Below, in pieces: positions 22,056-30,174 of a stretch of 30,403 nucleotides of DNA. This DNA is from Armatimonadetes bacterium UBA1398. Lineage in GTDB: Bacteria; Armatimonadota; Zipacnadia; UBA1398. Positions within the stretch are counted from its first letter, which is position 1. Each line of letters starts with the position of its first letter. The DNA is taken from positions 1 through 30,403 of the forward strand of contig DBQI01000050.1 in assembly GCA_002305165.1 (NCBI GenBank). The letters run 5' to 3'. The notes under the pieces are model-generated. The model ran no database searches. It saw only the letters and a list, made by a program, of their open reading frames with translations, and was not told the origin of the DNA. The translations under genes and the position numbers were made by a program.

Positions 22056-23403
22056 ACGATCGCTCCTGCTCATCCCACTGTTGATGGCCCTTGCGCCCAG
22101 TTGCATCGCCCAGGAGGAGGTCGCCCCGCGCGAGCCCTGGGGCCTCGTGGAGTGCATCGAGTATGCCCTCGCGAACTCGCCGAGACTCAAGGCAGAGGAG
22201 CATCGGCTATCGGCTGCGGGAGAGACGGTCCGTGAGGCGGACTCCGCCGATGACCTCAAGCTGGGCCTCGACGCAGCCGCGGCGGTGCAGAGACCGGCAC
22301 TCAACCTCAACATCCCCAACGTCGGGCCGGTGGTTGTGCGGCCACCGAGGCAAGGGAGCGTCTCAGTTCAGGCGGCTCTGCCTATCGATATATCGGGGCA
22401 GTACCGCTACATCCGTCGCGCGGCGCGTTACTCGGAGCGGGCGCAGCGCGAGCAGTACCGCCAGGCGATGCAGCAGCTCCTGCTGGAGGTGATCGACGGC
22501 TACTACGGGGTGCTCATGGGGGAGTCAACCGTGCGGGCTGCGGAGGCAGCCGCCTTGGAAGCCGAGGAGGGGCTGCGCGTCGCTCGGTCACTCCGTGACG
22601 CGGGGGCAGCCACAGACCTCGAGGTCACCTTAGCCGAGGCCGGTTTAGCATCGCGGATAGAGGATCTGGCCAAAGCCCAGGGCGCGGTGGCTGACGGACG
22701 CGCCCACCTCGCGGCCTTGATCGGACTGAGGGCCGACGAGTGCCCCGAACTCCGTGACGACGCCCTCAGCCTCGAGGTCTCCTTGGAGTTCGAGCAGGCG
22801 AGGGCCCTGGCGCTCGATGAGCGGCCCGAGATCCGAGCCCTCTCCTGGCTGGCGCTGTCCCTGGGGGCCTCAGCGGACGCCGTTCACCGCAGCACGCGGC
22901 CGAGTCTCTCCCTAGGCGCGCTAGCCCAGGCGGTGAACCCCACCACGGCCTTCACCTCTGATACCAACTGGCAGCTCGGCCTCAGCTTCTCGTGGCCCAT
23001 CTCCGACGGCGGCGCCGCGGACGCGCGCGAGGCTCGCGAGCGGGAGAACCGCGACGCGGTGCTCCGCGACCTGGAGGACGTCCGGCTGCTGACGGAGGTG
23101 CAGGTGCATGCCGCTGGCACCCGGCTTGAGGTACTGACCCAGCGGATCGCCGCTGGGCGCGCCACGCTCAGCTCCGCGGACGCGGCCCTGGAGCGCATCC
23201 AGGCTCGGGAATCGGCTGGAGCCGCCCGGCCGTTGGAAGTTCTGAAGGCGCGCGCGGCGCGTGCCGGAGCGTCCGCGGCACTGGATCGCGACCTCTACGA
23301 GCGCTCGATCGCCCTGGCCGAGTGGGCTCGCGCTCTTGGGGTCATAGACAAGCTGATCGTTCCTGAGACCGCCCTCGAACCCGAGAGAGGGGATGCGCTA
23401 TGA
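22048..23403 (+). CDS. TolC family outer-membrane efflux channel
   Basis: A 451-aa outer-membrane factor forming the exit duct of a tripartite pump. It has a signal peptide (RRRSLLLIPLLMALAPSC), and C19 could be lipidated as in OprM-type members, although the APSC box is poor. The mature protein shows the two OEP repeats: CIEYALANSPRLKAEEHRL... and later EIRALSWLALSLGASAD..., with long Ala/Arg/Glu-rich coiled-coil helices and beta strands such as WQLGLSFSWPISDGG. Length is typical. GGAGGA lies eight bases before the ATG, which overlaps the MarR stop. Its stop overlaps the adaptor start in ATGA, so stoichiometric coupled translation is likely. Confidence 0.9.
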   Translation: MRRRSLLLIPLLMALAPSCIAQEEVAPREPWGLVECIEYALANSPRLKAEEHRLSAAGETVREADSADDLKLGLDAAAAVQRPALNLNIPNVGPVVVRPPRQGSVSVQAALPIDISGQYRYIRRAARYSERAQREQYRQAMQQLLLEVIDGYYGVLMGESTVRAAEAAALEAEEGLRVARSLRDAGAATDLEVTLAEAGLASRIEDLAKAQGAVADGRAHLAALIGLRADECPELRDDALSLEVSLEFEQARALALDERPEIRALSWLALSLGASADAVHRSTRPSLSLGALAQAVNPTTAFTSDTNWQLGLSFSWPISDGGAADAREARERENRDAVLRDLEDVRLLTEVQVHAAGTRLEVLTQRIAAGRATLSSADAALERIQARESAGAARPLEVLKARAARAGASAALDRDLYERSIALAEWARALGVIDKLIVPETALEPERGDAL

Positions 23404-25259
23404 AACGGCCACCCGTACCCGTCATGGTGCTTGTAGCTGTCGCCTTGGGCGTCGGAGGCTTCTTCGTCTATCGGGGCGTGGCGATGCCGCGCGCCGAGAC
23501 TGGCCTCGTTATGGCCAGCGGCACCGTCGAGGGACGCGAGATCGGCGTCGCGGCCGAGGCTGCGGGCGTTATACGAGCACTCCTCGTCGATGAGGGCGAC
23601 CAAGTCAAGGCTGGCGACGTCATCGCCGAACTGGACCGCGAGATCATCGAGGCCGAGGTCGAGCGGGCAGAGGCCGCTGTCTTCACCGCGCAGATGCAGT
23701 ATGCGGATCTCGCCAAGGGCGCGCGCGACGAGGAGGTCCGGGCCGCCTCGGCGACGCTCCGCGAGGCGCTCGCTGCGGCCGCAGGGGCACGCACCCTCGC
23801 CAAGACCGCCCGAGAGGCGTACGAACGCCCCACTCACCTGAAGGCTGGCGTTGACTCAGCGGAGGCTCAGCTGGCCGCGGCGCGAGCGAGCTATGACGCT
23901 GCCGTCGCACAGCAGCGCGAAGCGGTAGCCGGTCCTCGCTCACAGGAGATCGCGGCCGCACAGGCGACCCTGCGGCAGGCCGAGGCCGCCCTAGCAGGCG
24001 CCGAGGCGGAACTCGCCCAGATCAATCGCGCGTATGAGGAGCGGCGCGCGGCAGACACCCAGGTGGCGACGGCGGAGGTGGAGCGCGATATGGCGAGGGC
24101 GGCCGCAGAGGCCGCGGAGGCGCAGCGAGACCTGATCCAGGCGCCGCCTAGGGAGCATGCGAGGGAGCAGATCGTCGAGCGCATCTCGGGAGCGAGAGCA
24201 GCCCTCAGCCAAGCGGATAACAACCTGGACCGTATCCGGAGCCTCCACTCCAGCGCCGCCGCGACAGCCCAGGAGTTGGAGGCCGCCGAGGCGGCCTATG
24301 CGCAGGCGGTAGCAGGGCTCAATGAAGCCGAAGCCGCCCTGGCGGACCTTGACGCAGGCGCGCGCCCCATGGAGGTCCGCCAGGCGGAGGCGGCGCTCGC
24401 CCAGGCGACGGCCGCCAGCCATGGCGCCGACCGCATCGTCGAGAACGCCCGCCGGGAGCAGACCATTCTGGAGGCGACGACGCTCCAGCAACTGGAGCGG
24501 GCGCGCGCTGGAGTCCAGCAAGCCCGACACGCGCGTGACCAGGCCGCCGCGGTCTTGGATCTGGCCCTCGAGGGTACTCGCCGGGAGCAACTGGATCGTG
24601 CCGCTGCCCAGGTGGGAGGCGCGGAGGCGGGAGTGACGGGGGCTGAGCGCGCAGTGGATAACGCGGCGGCCATCCACGAGGACCGGTTCGAGCTGCGCGT
24701 TCAGCTTGAGAACGCGGAGCGTGCTGTTGAGACGGCGGATGCCCGAACCGATGCGGCGAAGGCGCAATTGGACTTGGCCCTCGCCGGAGCCACGGATGAG
24801 GCTCTCGAGACGGTCAGGGGGCAGGTGATGCAGGCGGAGGCGGCCCTTGCCGGAGCCCAGGCGCGGATGGCGGATACCATCGTGACCGCCCCGACCGACG
24901 GCACCATCAGCGAGGTCATCCTACGCGAGGGCGAGGCCGCCAACCCTGGGTCCGTGGTCGTGCGCATGCTCGACCTCGAACACCTGTGGGTGCGCGTATA
25001 CCTACCCCTCATTGAGTTCGGTCGGATCTCCGTGGGACAGGCCTGCGACGTCTTCTCGGACGCGTACATCGGCAAGGCCTACCCGGGCAGCCTCATCACC
25101 GTCGCGGACGAGTCCGAGTTCACTCCGCGCAACACCCAGACAAGAGAGGAGCGCGTCAAGCAGGTCTTCTGGGCGAAGGTGGACATCGGGAATGGCCAGG
25201 GTGAGCTCAAGCCTGGCATGCCCGTCGATGTAGAAATCGACACGAGGGGGTCTCAGTGA
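23400..25259 (+). CDS. HlyD/YbhG-like membrane fusion protein with expanded coiled-coil (five tandem hairpins)
   Basis: A 619-aa periplasmic adaptor, nearly twice the length of E. coli YbhG (about 330 aa). One N-terminal membrane segment (about 7-27) leads to the first half of a lipoyl domain (VAAEAAGVIRALLVDEGDQV, 50-69). Residues 80 to about 490 are Ala/Glu/Arg-rich coiled coil. Within it a motif of the form L..G.R.EE(V/I)..A.A.L recurs six times, with its Gly/Ala at residues 107, 178, 248, 320, 392 and 463. The second lipoyl half (TIVTAPTDGTISEVILREGE) and the beta-barrel with SEFTPRNTQTREERV follow, as in YbhG. GC-rich alanine codons dominate the hairpins. Start and stop overlap TolC (ATGA) and ABC ATPase 1 (GTGA) by four bases. 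Confidence 0.9.
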   Translation: MKRPPVPVMVLVAVALGVGGFFVYRGVAMPRAETGLVMASGTVEGREIGVAAEAAGVIRALLVDEGDQVKAGDVIAELDREIIEAEVERAEAAVFTAQMQYADLAKGARDEEVRAASATLREALAAAAGARTLAKTAREAYERPTHLKAGVDSAEAQLAAARASYDAAVAQQREAVAGPRSQEIAAAQATLRQAEAALAGAEAELAQINRAYEERRAADTQVATAEVERDMARAAAEAAEAQRDLIQAPPREHAREQIVERISGARAALSQADNNLDRIRSLHSSAAATAQELEAAEAAYAQAVAGLNEAEAALADLDAGARPMEVRQAEAALAQATAASHGADRIVENARREQTILEATTLQQLERARAGVQQARHARDQAAAVLDLALEGTRREQLDRAAAQVGGAEAGVTGAERAVDNAAAIHEDRFELRVQLENAERAVETADARTDAAKAQLDLALAGATDEALETVRGQVMQAEAALAGAQARMADTIVTAPTDGTISEVILREGEAANPGSVVVRMLDLEHLWVRVYLPLIEFGRISVGQACDVFSDAYIGKAYPGSLITVADESEFTPRNTQTREERVKQVFWAKVDIGNGQGELKPGMPVDVEIDTRGSQ

Positions 25260-26197
25260 GTTCCGCCGAGCCAGCCCTCAGGACAGATGGACTGACCAGA
25301 CGCTTCGGTCAGACGGTGGCGGTCGACGGAGTGTCCCTGGAGGTGCCTACTGGGGACATCCTCGGCTTGATCGGGCCGGACGGCGCGGGCAAGACCACCT
25401 TCATGCGGCTCATCTCCGGAGTGCTGGTCGCCGACAGCGGCAGCGCCATCGTCGCGGGGCACGACGTCACCAAGGACCCCGAGGCGGTCAAGCGGCACAT
25501 CGGCTACCTCCCTCAAGCGTTCTCCCTCTACGCGGATCTCTCCATCGAGGAGAACATCGATTTCCGCGGCGATCTCTACCTCGTGCCGCGTGACGAGGTG
25601 GAGGCTCTGAAGGAGGAGCTTCTGGAGATGACGGACCTGCTCCGCTTCCGGCGTCGCCTCGCTGGCCGGCTATCGGGTGGCATGAAGCAGAAGGTCGGGC
25701 TGATCTGCGCGCTGATCAACCGTCCCAAGGTTCTCATACTCGACGAGCCTACCACGGGCGTCGATCCCATCTCCCGCCGCGACTTCTGGCGAATCATCAG
25801 CCAACTGCCGGATCAGGGAGTGACCGTCGTCCTCAGCTCGCCCTACATGGACGAGGCGGCGCGCTGCAAGCACCTCGTCATGATCGGACGGGGCCGCGTA
25901 CTCGCTAAGGGTACGCCCCCTGAGTTGCGTGGTCGGGTGCGCGGCCGCATCGTCGAGGTGCTCGCGGCGGACGTCCGCGCAGCGACGCGGGTTCTGAACG
26001 ATCTTCCCTGTGTGCGCAGGATCACCCCCTTTGGCGATGCCCTCCACGTGCAGATTGAGGCTGGTGGCCAGGAGGTGGCGATCGCGCGCGACGCCCTCGG
26101 CCGCATCGGCATCGGCGATAGCGCCGTGCAAGAGGTCGCCCCCACGCTCGAGGATGCCTTCATGGATATCCTCGCCCAGGAGGGTCGCGTTGCCTGA
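25256..26197 (+). CDS. ABC transporter ATP-binding protein 1 (YbhF N-half-like)
   Basis: A 313-aa nucleotide-binding subunit. Walker A is GPDGAGKT (40-47), Q-loop Q87, signature LSGGM (139-143), and Walker B ILDEP with catalytic-type E164. The H-loop histidine is replaced: the segment reads LSSPYMDEA, with P196 where His is expected. About 80 extra residues follow the core, as in drug-export type ATPases. It resembles the first ATPase half of E. coli YbhF, where GPDGAGKT is also found from recall. GTG start with GAGGGGG five bases upstream. It overlaps the adaptor stop by four bases and the next ATPase by eight. Confidence 0.92.
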   Translation: MSSAEPALRTDGLTRRFGQTVAVDGVSLEVPTGDILGLIGPDGAGKTTFMRLISGVLVADSGSAIVAGHDVTKDPEAVKRHIGYLPQAFSLYADLSIEENIDFRGDLYLVPRDEVEALKEELLEMTDLLRFRRRLAGRLSGGMKQKVGLICALINRPKVLILDEPTTGVDPISRRDFWRIISQLPDQGVTVVLSSPYMDEAARCKHLVMIGRGRVLAKGTPPELRGRVRGRIVEVLAADVRAATRVLNDLPCVRRITPFGDALHVQIEAGGQEVAIARDALGRIGIGDSAVQEVAPTLEDAFMDILAQEGRVA

Positions 26198-27140
26198 GGA
26201 CCTGGCCATTCGGACCGAGGGGCTAACGAAGCGCTTCGGCGACTTCACGGCTGTCGACCACATCGATCTCAAGGTGGAAACCGGCGAGATCTTCGGCTTC
26301 TTGGGCGCCAATGGCTGTGGGAAGTCCACCACTATCCGCATGCTCTGCGGCCTACTCGCCCCTACCGAAGGCAAGGCCTTCGTGGCTGGGATGGACGTCG
26401 AGCGCGAGCCAGAGCGGATCCGAGCCACGATCGGGTATGTAGCGCAGTTCTTCCACCTCTACGGCGACATGACTGTCCGCGAGAACATGGAGCTGTTCGG
26501 AGGCATCTACGGGGTGCCTGACGACGAGCTCGCGAGCCGCATCGGTTGGTGGATCGAGCGCCTCGACCTGACAGCGTACCGCGATGTGCTCGGGGCGGAC
26601 CTCGCGATGGGCACCCAGCGACGCCTATCCCTCGCCTGCGCCGTCCTGCACGCCCCCAAGCTGCTGCTTCTGGATGAGCCCACGAGCGCGGTGGATCCTC
26701 TGGCGAGGCGGGAGTTCTTCGACGTTATCGGAGAGCTGCAGGACCAGGGCACCACGGTCCTTGTGACGACCCATGTCATGGATGAAGCGGAACGGTGCAA
26801 CCGCCTGTCGTTGATGGACCGTGGACGAATCCGGGCGGTAGGCACCCCTGCGGAGATCAAGGCTATGAGCGGAGGGAGGATCTACAGCGTTGAGGTCTCC
26901 GACCTCTCGCGGGCTCTCGAGGCGCTGGAAGGTCGGCGAGACCTCCGCGGTGCTCAGCCCTTTGGCCGACAGGTCCAGTTCCAGCTACGCGACGGAGGCC
27001 AGGGCGAGGCAGACCAGATCGCGGCGTGGCTTGGTCGTCAGGGCGTGGAGTGCGGGCCCGCATCGCCGGTCCGTCCCACCATCGAGCACACATTTCTGAG
27101 CATCCTCGGGAGCGCCAGCGATGGGGGGGAAGGCGAGTGA
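26190..27140 (+). CDS. ABC transporter ATP-binding protein 2 (YbhF C-half-like)
   Basis: A 316-aa nucleotide-binding subunit. Walker A is GANGCGKS (39-46), Q-loop Q86, Walker B LLLDEP (E163), and the H-loop His is present (TTHVMDEA, H195). The signature is degenerate: LAMGTQ (138-143) in place of LSGGQ. It resembles the second half of YbhF. The start is the TTG at 26190, with AGGAGG six bases upstream and the expected ATPase N-terminus directly after it (EDLAIRTEGLTKRFG). The frame opens further upstream at 26010, but that part lies inside ATPase 1. The stop overlaps permease 1 by four bases (GTGA). Confidence 0.92.
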   Translation: MPEDLAIRTEGLTKRFGDFTAVDHIDLKVETGEIFGFLGANGCGKSTTIRMLCGLLAPTEGKAFVAGMDVEREPERIRATIGYVAQFFHLYGDMTVRENMELFGGIYGVPDDELASRIGWWIERLDLTAYRDVLGADLAMGTQRRLSLACAVLHAPKLLLLDEPTSAVDPLARREFFDVIGELQDQGTTVLVTTHVMDEAERCNRLSLMDRGRIRAVGTPAEIKAMSGGRIYSVEVSDLSRALEALEGRRDLRGAQPFGRQVQFQLRDGGQGEADQIAAWLGRQGVECGPASPVRPTIEHTFLSILGSASDGGEGE

Positions 27141-28267
27141 GGCGTCTCATGGCGATCGCCCGCAAAGAGACCCTGCACCTCGTGCGCGATCCCCGCAGCC
27201 TCCTCGCGGCATTCGCCCTGCCGGTACTGTTGCTGATTCTCTACGGGTATGCTGTCAACTTCGATCTGGAGGAGGTCCCCTTCGCCGTTGTCGACCTCGA
27301 CCAGACCCCGTCATCGAGGCGACTCATCGAGGCAGTGGACTCGGTCGACGGCTTCGTGAACCTCGGGTCCTACTACAGCGCCGATGTGGCCCATGATCTG
27401 TTTGCCCGCGACCAGGCTATGGCGGTCATCGTGGTGGACCGAGGCTTCGAGCAGGAACTGCAGTCGGGGCAGGAAGCCCGTGTGCAGATCATCATCGATG
27501 GGTCCAACTCGAGCCTCGCCTCGACGGCGGCGGCTTACTGCCAGGCCATCGTTGAGTCCGCCGGCCGTATCCTCGTGCGCGATGTGGCTCGGGCCAAGGG
27601 CCTGCCCCAGGCACTGCTGAAGCCGGCGATCGATGTCCGGCCGCGAGTGCTCTACAACCCCAACCTCCGGACCCAGGTGTTCCTCGTCCCCGGCCTCATC
27701 GGGGTCATCCTCATGCTGATGGCGGCGCTGCTCACCTCGGGGGTGGTGGTTCGGGAGAAGGAGCACGGGAGCTTCGAGATCCTAGCCGCGAGCCCCATCA
27801 GGCCGGCGGAGCTGATCGTTGGCAAGCTGCTGCCCTATCTGGTGCTCGCTACTCTCGATGTCGCCCTGGTCGTGATCGCTGGCCGAATCTTCTACGGCGT
27901 GACGCCTCAGGGGAGCCTGCTCCTGCTGTTTCTGGTCTCGATCGTCTTCCTGGGCTCAGCCCTCGCCTTGGGGCTGCTCTTCTCGTGCATCATGCCCACC
28001 CAGCAGCTTGCGATGCTGTTATCGTTCCTGGCGACCTCGGTACCGACTATGTTGCTCTCTGGCTTCGCCTTCCCCGTTCGGAACATGCCGTGGATCCTTC
28101 AGCAGATCGCCGTGGTGCTTCCGGCGACACACTACATCACCATGGTCCGCGCGATCATCCTGAAGGGCGTCGGGATCGACCTGATCTGGCGACCGCTCCT
28201 CGCTCTCTTGGCCATCACCCTCGTGCTCATCGCGATCTCTGTGCGGAGGTTCTCCAAGACGCTATGA
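27137..28267 (+). CDS. ABC-2 family transporter permease 1 (YbhS-like)
   Basis: A 376-aa membrane subunit. A cytoplasmic N-terminal amphipathic stretch (IARKETLHLVRDPRSLL) precedes TM1 (about 20-38). A large extracytoplasmic domain (about 40-180) contains VVDLDQTPSSRRLIEAV and YNPNLRTQVFLVPG. Five further membrane helices start near residue 181. This is the ABC2_membrane_3 layout of YbhS/YbhR. GTG at 27137 is chosen for the 4-base overlap with the ATPase 2 stop; the ATG at 27149, with GAGG six bases upstream, is an equally reasonable start. It pairs with permease 2 to form the inner-membrane exporter. Confidence 0.9.
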   Translation: MRRLMAIARKETLHLVRDPRSLLAAFALPVLLLILYGYAVNFDLEEVPFAVVDLDQTPSSRRLIEAVDSVDGFVNLGSYYSADVAHDLFARDQAMAVIVVDRGFEQELQSGQEARVQIIIDGSNSSLASTAAAYCQAIVESAGRILVRDVARAKGLPQALLKPAIDVRPRVLYNPNLRTQVFLVPGLIGVILMLMAALLTSGVVVREKEHGSFEILAASPIRPAELIVGKLLPYLVLATLDVALVVIAGRIFYGVTPQGSLLLLFLVSIVFLGSALALGLLFSCIMPTQQLAMLLSFLATSVPTMLLSGFAFPVRNMPWILQQIAVVLPATHYITMVRAIILKGVGIDLIWRPLLALLAITLVLIAISVRRFSKTL

Positions 28268-29400
28268 TCAGCGGCAGTCGCATCAAGCGGATGGTAGCGA
28301 AGGAGTTCCGGCAGTTCTTCCGGGACAAGCTCATGCTGGGGCTGTCCATCATGATCCCTATCCTCCAGACCCTCATCCTGTCCTATGCAGTCAACACCGA
28401 TGCGGTGAATGTCCCCACCGTCGTGTGCGATATGGACCGCACGCGCGTGAGCCGGGACTTCCTTGCGAGCGTGACGTCTTCGGTGGCCTTCGCGGTCATC
28501 GGGGAGGAGCTGAGCGTCCATGACGTCGAGCGAGTCCTGGACAGGGGAGGGGCTGAGCTTGCCCTCTACATCCCCTCAGGCTTCTCTCGCGACCTACAGC
28601 ATGGTGATGCCCAGGTGCTCATTCTGGTCAACGGAGCCGACTCGATCACGGCAACCGTAGCATCGGCGTACCTGATCCAGGCCGCGGCGTCCTACGATGT
28701 CGAGGTGAAGCGCGAGACGATCCTTCGGCAAGGTTACCGGGCCGACGCGCTGCCCTCGGTTCGAGGCGAGACTCGAGTGTTCTACAACCCCGACCTGCGG
28801 AGTCTGTGGTTCATGGGCCCTGGGATCATGGCGATATTGCTCTTAGTGCTCCTACAGAGCTTCGCGGCCTTTTCGATCTCCAAGGAGAAGGAACTCGGCA
28901 CCTTCGAGCAGATGGTGATCACGCCTATTCGCCCAACGGAGATGCTGCTGGGCAAGATCATCCCCTATAGCCTCATCGGAGCCCTCGACGCCGCTGCCAT
29001 CGGGGGCGTGGTGGTCTGGGTGTTGGGCGTCCCGGTGCGCGGGAGCATCCTGGTCCTCGCCGCGGCGATGGCTCTCTTCATCCTGGCTACGTTGGGTTCT
29101 GGGCTGCTGCTATCGGCCGCGTCAGCGAACCAGCAGCAGGCGCAGATGCTGAACCTCTTCCTCGCCTTTCCCTCCATTCTGCTCTCGGGTTTCATGTTCC
29201 CGCGAGAGAACCTCCCGCTGGTGTTCCTGTGGATCAGCGATGTCATTCCGATGACCTACCTCCTGCGGATCATCCGAGGGGTCTTTTTGAAGGGGACTGG
29301 CTTCGCGGAGCTTTGGCTCCCCAACCTCCTGCCCCTGGCGGTCCTCTCCGTGGTCTTCTTCGTGCTGGGCGTCATACGGTTCCACAAACGCCTGGACTAA
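28264..29400 (+). CDS. ABC-2 family transporter permease 2 (YbhR-like)
   Basis: A 378-aa paralogue of the preceding permease with the same layout. N-terminal AKEFRQFFRDKLMLG precedes TM1 (about 24-44), then an extracytoplasmic domain with VVCDMDRTRVSRDFLASV and YNPDLRSLWFMGPG, then five helices from about residue 181. FEQMVITPIRPTEMLLGK is the conserved cytoplasmic coupling region, parallel to FEILAASPIRPAELIVGK in permease 1. ATG overlaps the permease 1 stop (ATGA). The frame is open from 27985, but that part lies within permease 1. It is the last gene of the efflux operon; no terminator hairpin was seen directly after it. Confidence 0.9.
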   Translation: MISGSRIKRMVAKEFRQFFRDKLMLGLSIMIPILQTLILSYAVNTDAVNVPTVVCDMDRTRVSRDFLASVTSSVAFAVIGEELSVHDVERVLDRGGAELALYIPSGFSRDLQHGDAQVLILVNGADSITATVASAYLIQAAASYDVEVKRETILRQGYRADALPSVRGETRVFYNPDLRSLWFMGPGIMAILLLVLLQSFAAFSISKEKELGTFEQMVITPIRPTEMLLGKIIPYSLIGALDAAAIGGVVVWVLGVPVRGSILVLAAAMALFILATLGSGLLLSAASANQQQAQMLNLFLAFPSILLSGFMFPRENLPLVFLWISDVIPMTYLLRIIRGVFLKGTGFAELWLPNLLPLAVLSVVFFVLGVIRFHKRLD

Positions 29401-29494
29401 GCGTGCAGCCGTGTGAGGATCAGGCTTCGCCGTGGTGTATGATTGCTCGAGTTCGACACGTCTGACCCCAACCGAGTGCAAGGAGCTGATTCGC
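29401..29494 (+). promoter_or_regulatory. Intergenic region with candidate -10 element upstream of rubrerythrin
   Basis: TATGAT (29438-29443) matches the sigma70 -10 consensus at five of six positions and lies 51 bases before the rubrerythrin ATG. No good -35 is present at 16-18 bases, so an activator or another sigma factor may be needed, or rubrerythrin may be read through from the efflux operon. Confidence 0.25.
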
Positions 29495-30040
29495 ATGCAC
29501 GAGATGACAGCGAGCAACCTGAGGAGTTCCTACGGCGGGGAATCGATGGCGGCCATGCGCTACACGGTGTGGGCCTCGAAGGCGGGCAACGAGAACCTGC
29601 CCAACGTCCAGCGGCTTTTCCGCGCCACAGCCCATTCCGAGCAGATTCACGCGTGGAACCACTTCACCCAGCTAGCCAACGTGCCCGGCAATGCGACCGT
29701 GACCGCGGGTGCGGGCTTCGGCCTGGCCAAGACCGTTGACCACCTCGAGTGGGCCGCGGGCGGCGAGGGCTTCGAGATCGACGAGATGTACCCCATGTAC
29801 ATCCTGGCGGCAGAGGCTCAGGGCGAGAAAGGCGCCGTAAACAGCATGAAGAAGGCGCTCGAGGCGGAGAAGGTGCATCTGGCCCTGTTTCGCAAGGCCA
29901 AGGCTGCCGTGGAGGCGGGCGGCGACTTCGAGGACACACCGATCCACGTGTGCGACGTGTGCGGCTTCACCATGCACGGCGATGCGCCGGACGAGTGCCC
30001 GCTCTGCGGCGCGAAGAAGGCCGACTTCATCACCTTCTGA
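29495..30040 (+). CDS. Rubrerythrin (diiron peroxidase with C-terminal rubredoxin-like domain)
   Basis: A 181-aa non-haem iron protein that reduces hydrogen peroxide in anaerobes and microaerophiles. The ferritin-like domain supplies diiron ligands E16 (GGESMAAMRY), E49 and H52 (HSEQIH), E94/E97 or E107 in the next helix pair, and E125 with H128 (EAEKVHLALF). The C-terminal rubredoxin-like knuckle pair CDVCG and CPLCG (C153, C156, C168, C171) is complete. Length is normal for a classical rubrerythrin. The ATG at 29495 has AAGGAG nine bases upstream; the frame to 29432 has no supporting similarity. It is followed by a strong hairpin at 30098-30134. Confidence 0.93.
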   Translation: MHEMTASNLRSSYGGESMAAMRYTVWASKAGNENLPNVQRLFRATAHSEQIHAWNHFTQLANVPGNATVTAGAGFGLAKTVDHLEWAAGGEGFEIDEMYPMYILAAEAQGEKGAVNSMKKALEAEKVHLALFRKAKAAVEAGGDFEDTPIHVCDVCGFTMHGDAPDECPLCGAKKADFITF

Positions 30041-30097
30041 GGCGTCCGTGAGGGCGGGTTGGGCGCCGCCTCTCCTCGGGCCCAGCACACCCGGAAT

Positions 30098-30134
30098 CAG
30101 AGCGAGGTGGCCAGGGCCTGGCCACCTCGCTCTG
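30098..30134. terminator. Strong hairpin between convergent genes, probable bidirectional terminator
   Basis: CAGAGCGAGGTGGCCAG (30098-30114) and its exact reverse complement (30118-30134) form a perfect 17-bp stem with a GGC loop. It lies between the rubrerythrin stop (30040) and the pseudopilin stop (30175), which converge. No T-tract follows on either strand, so the terminator role rests on position and stability. Confidence 0.6.
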
Positions 30135-30174
30135 TACACGTGCGGGGAGCTGTGAACTACGCAGCTAGGAGCTA

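Noticed and set aside
23991..24767. 258-codon minus-strand open frame
   Set aside because: It is a shadow of the alanine-rich adaptor repeats.
25256..27140. Possibility that the two ATPase genes are one YbhF gene broken by a frameshift
   Set aside because: The second gene has its own AGGAGG site six bases before a TTG start, the 8-base overlap matches the MarR/TolC junction, and both proteins are complete, so a natural split is more likely.
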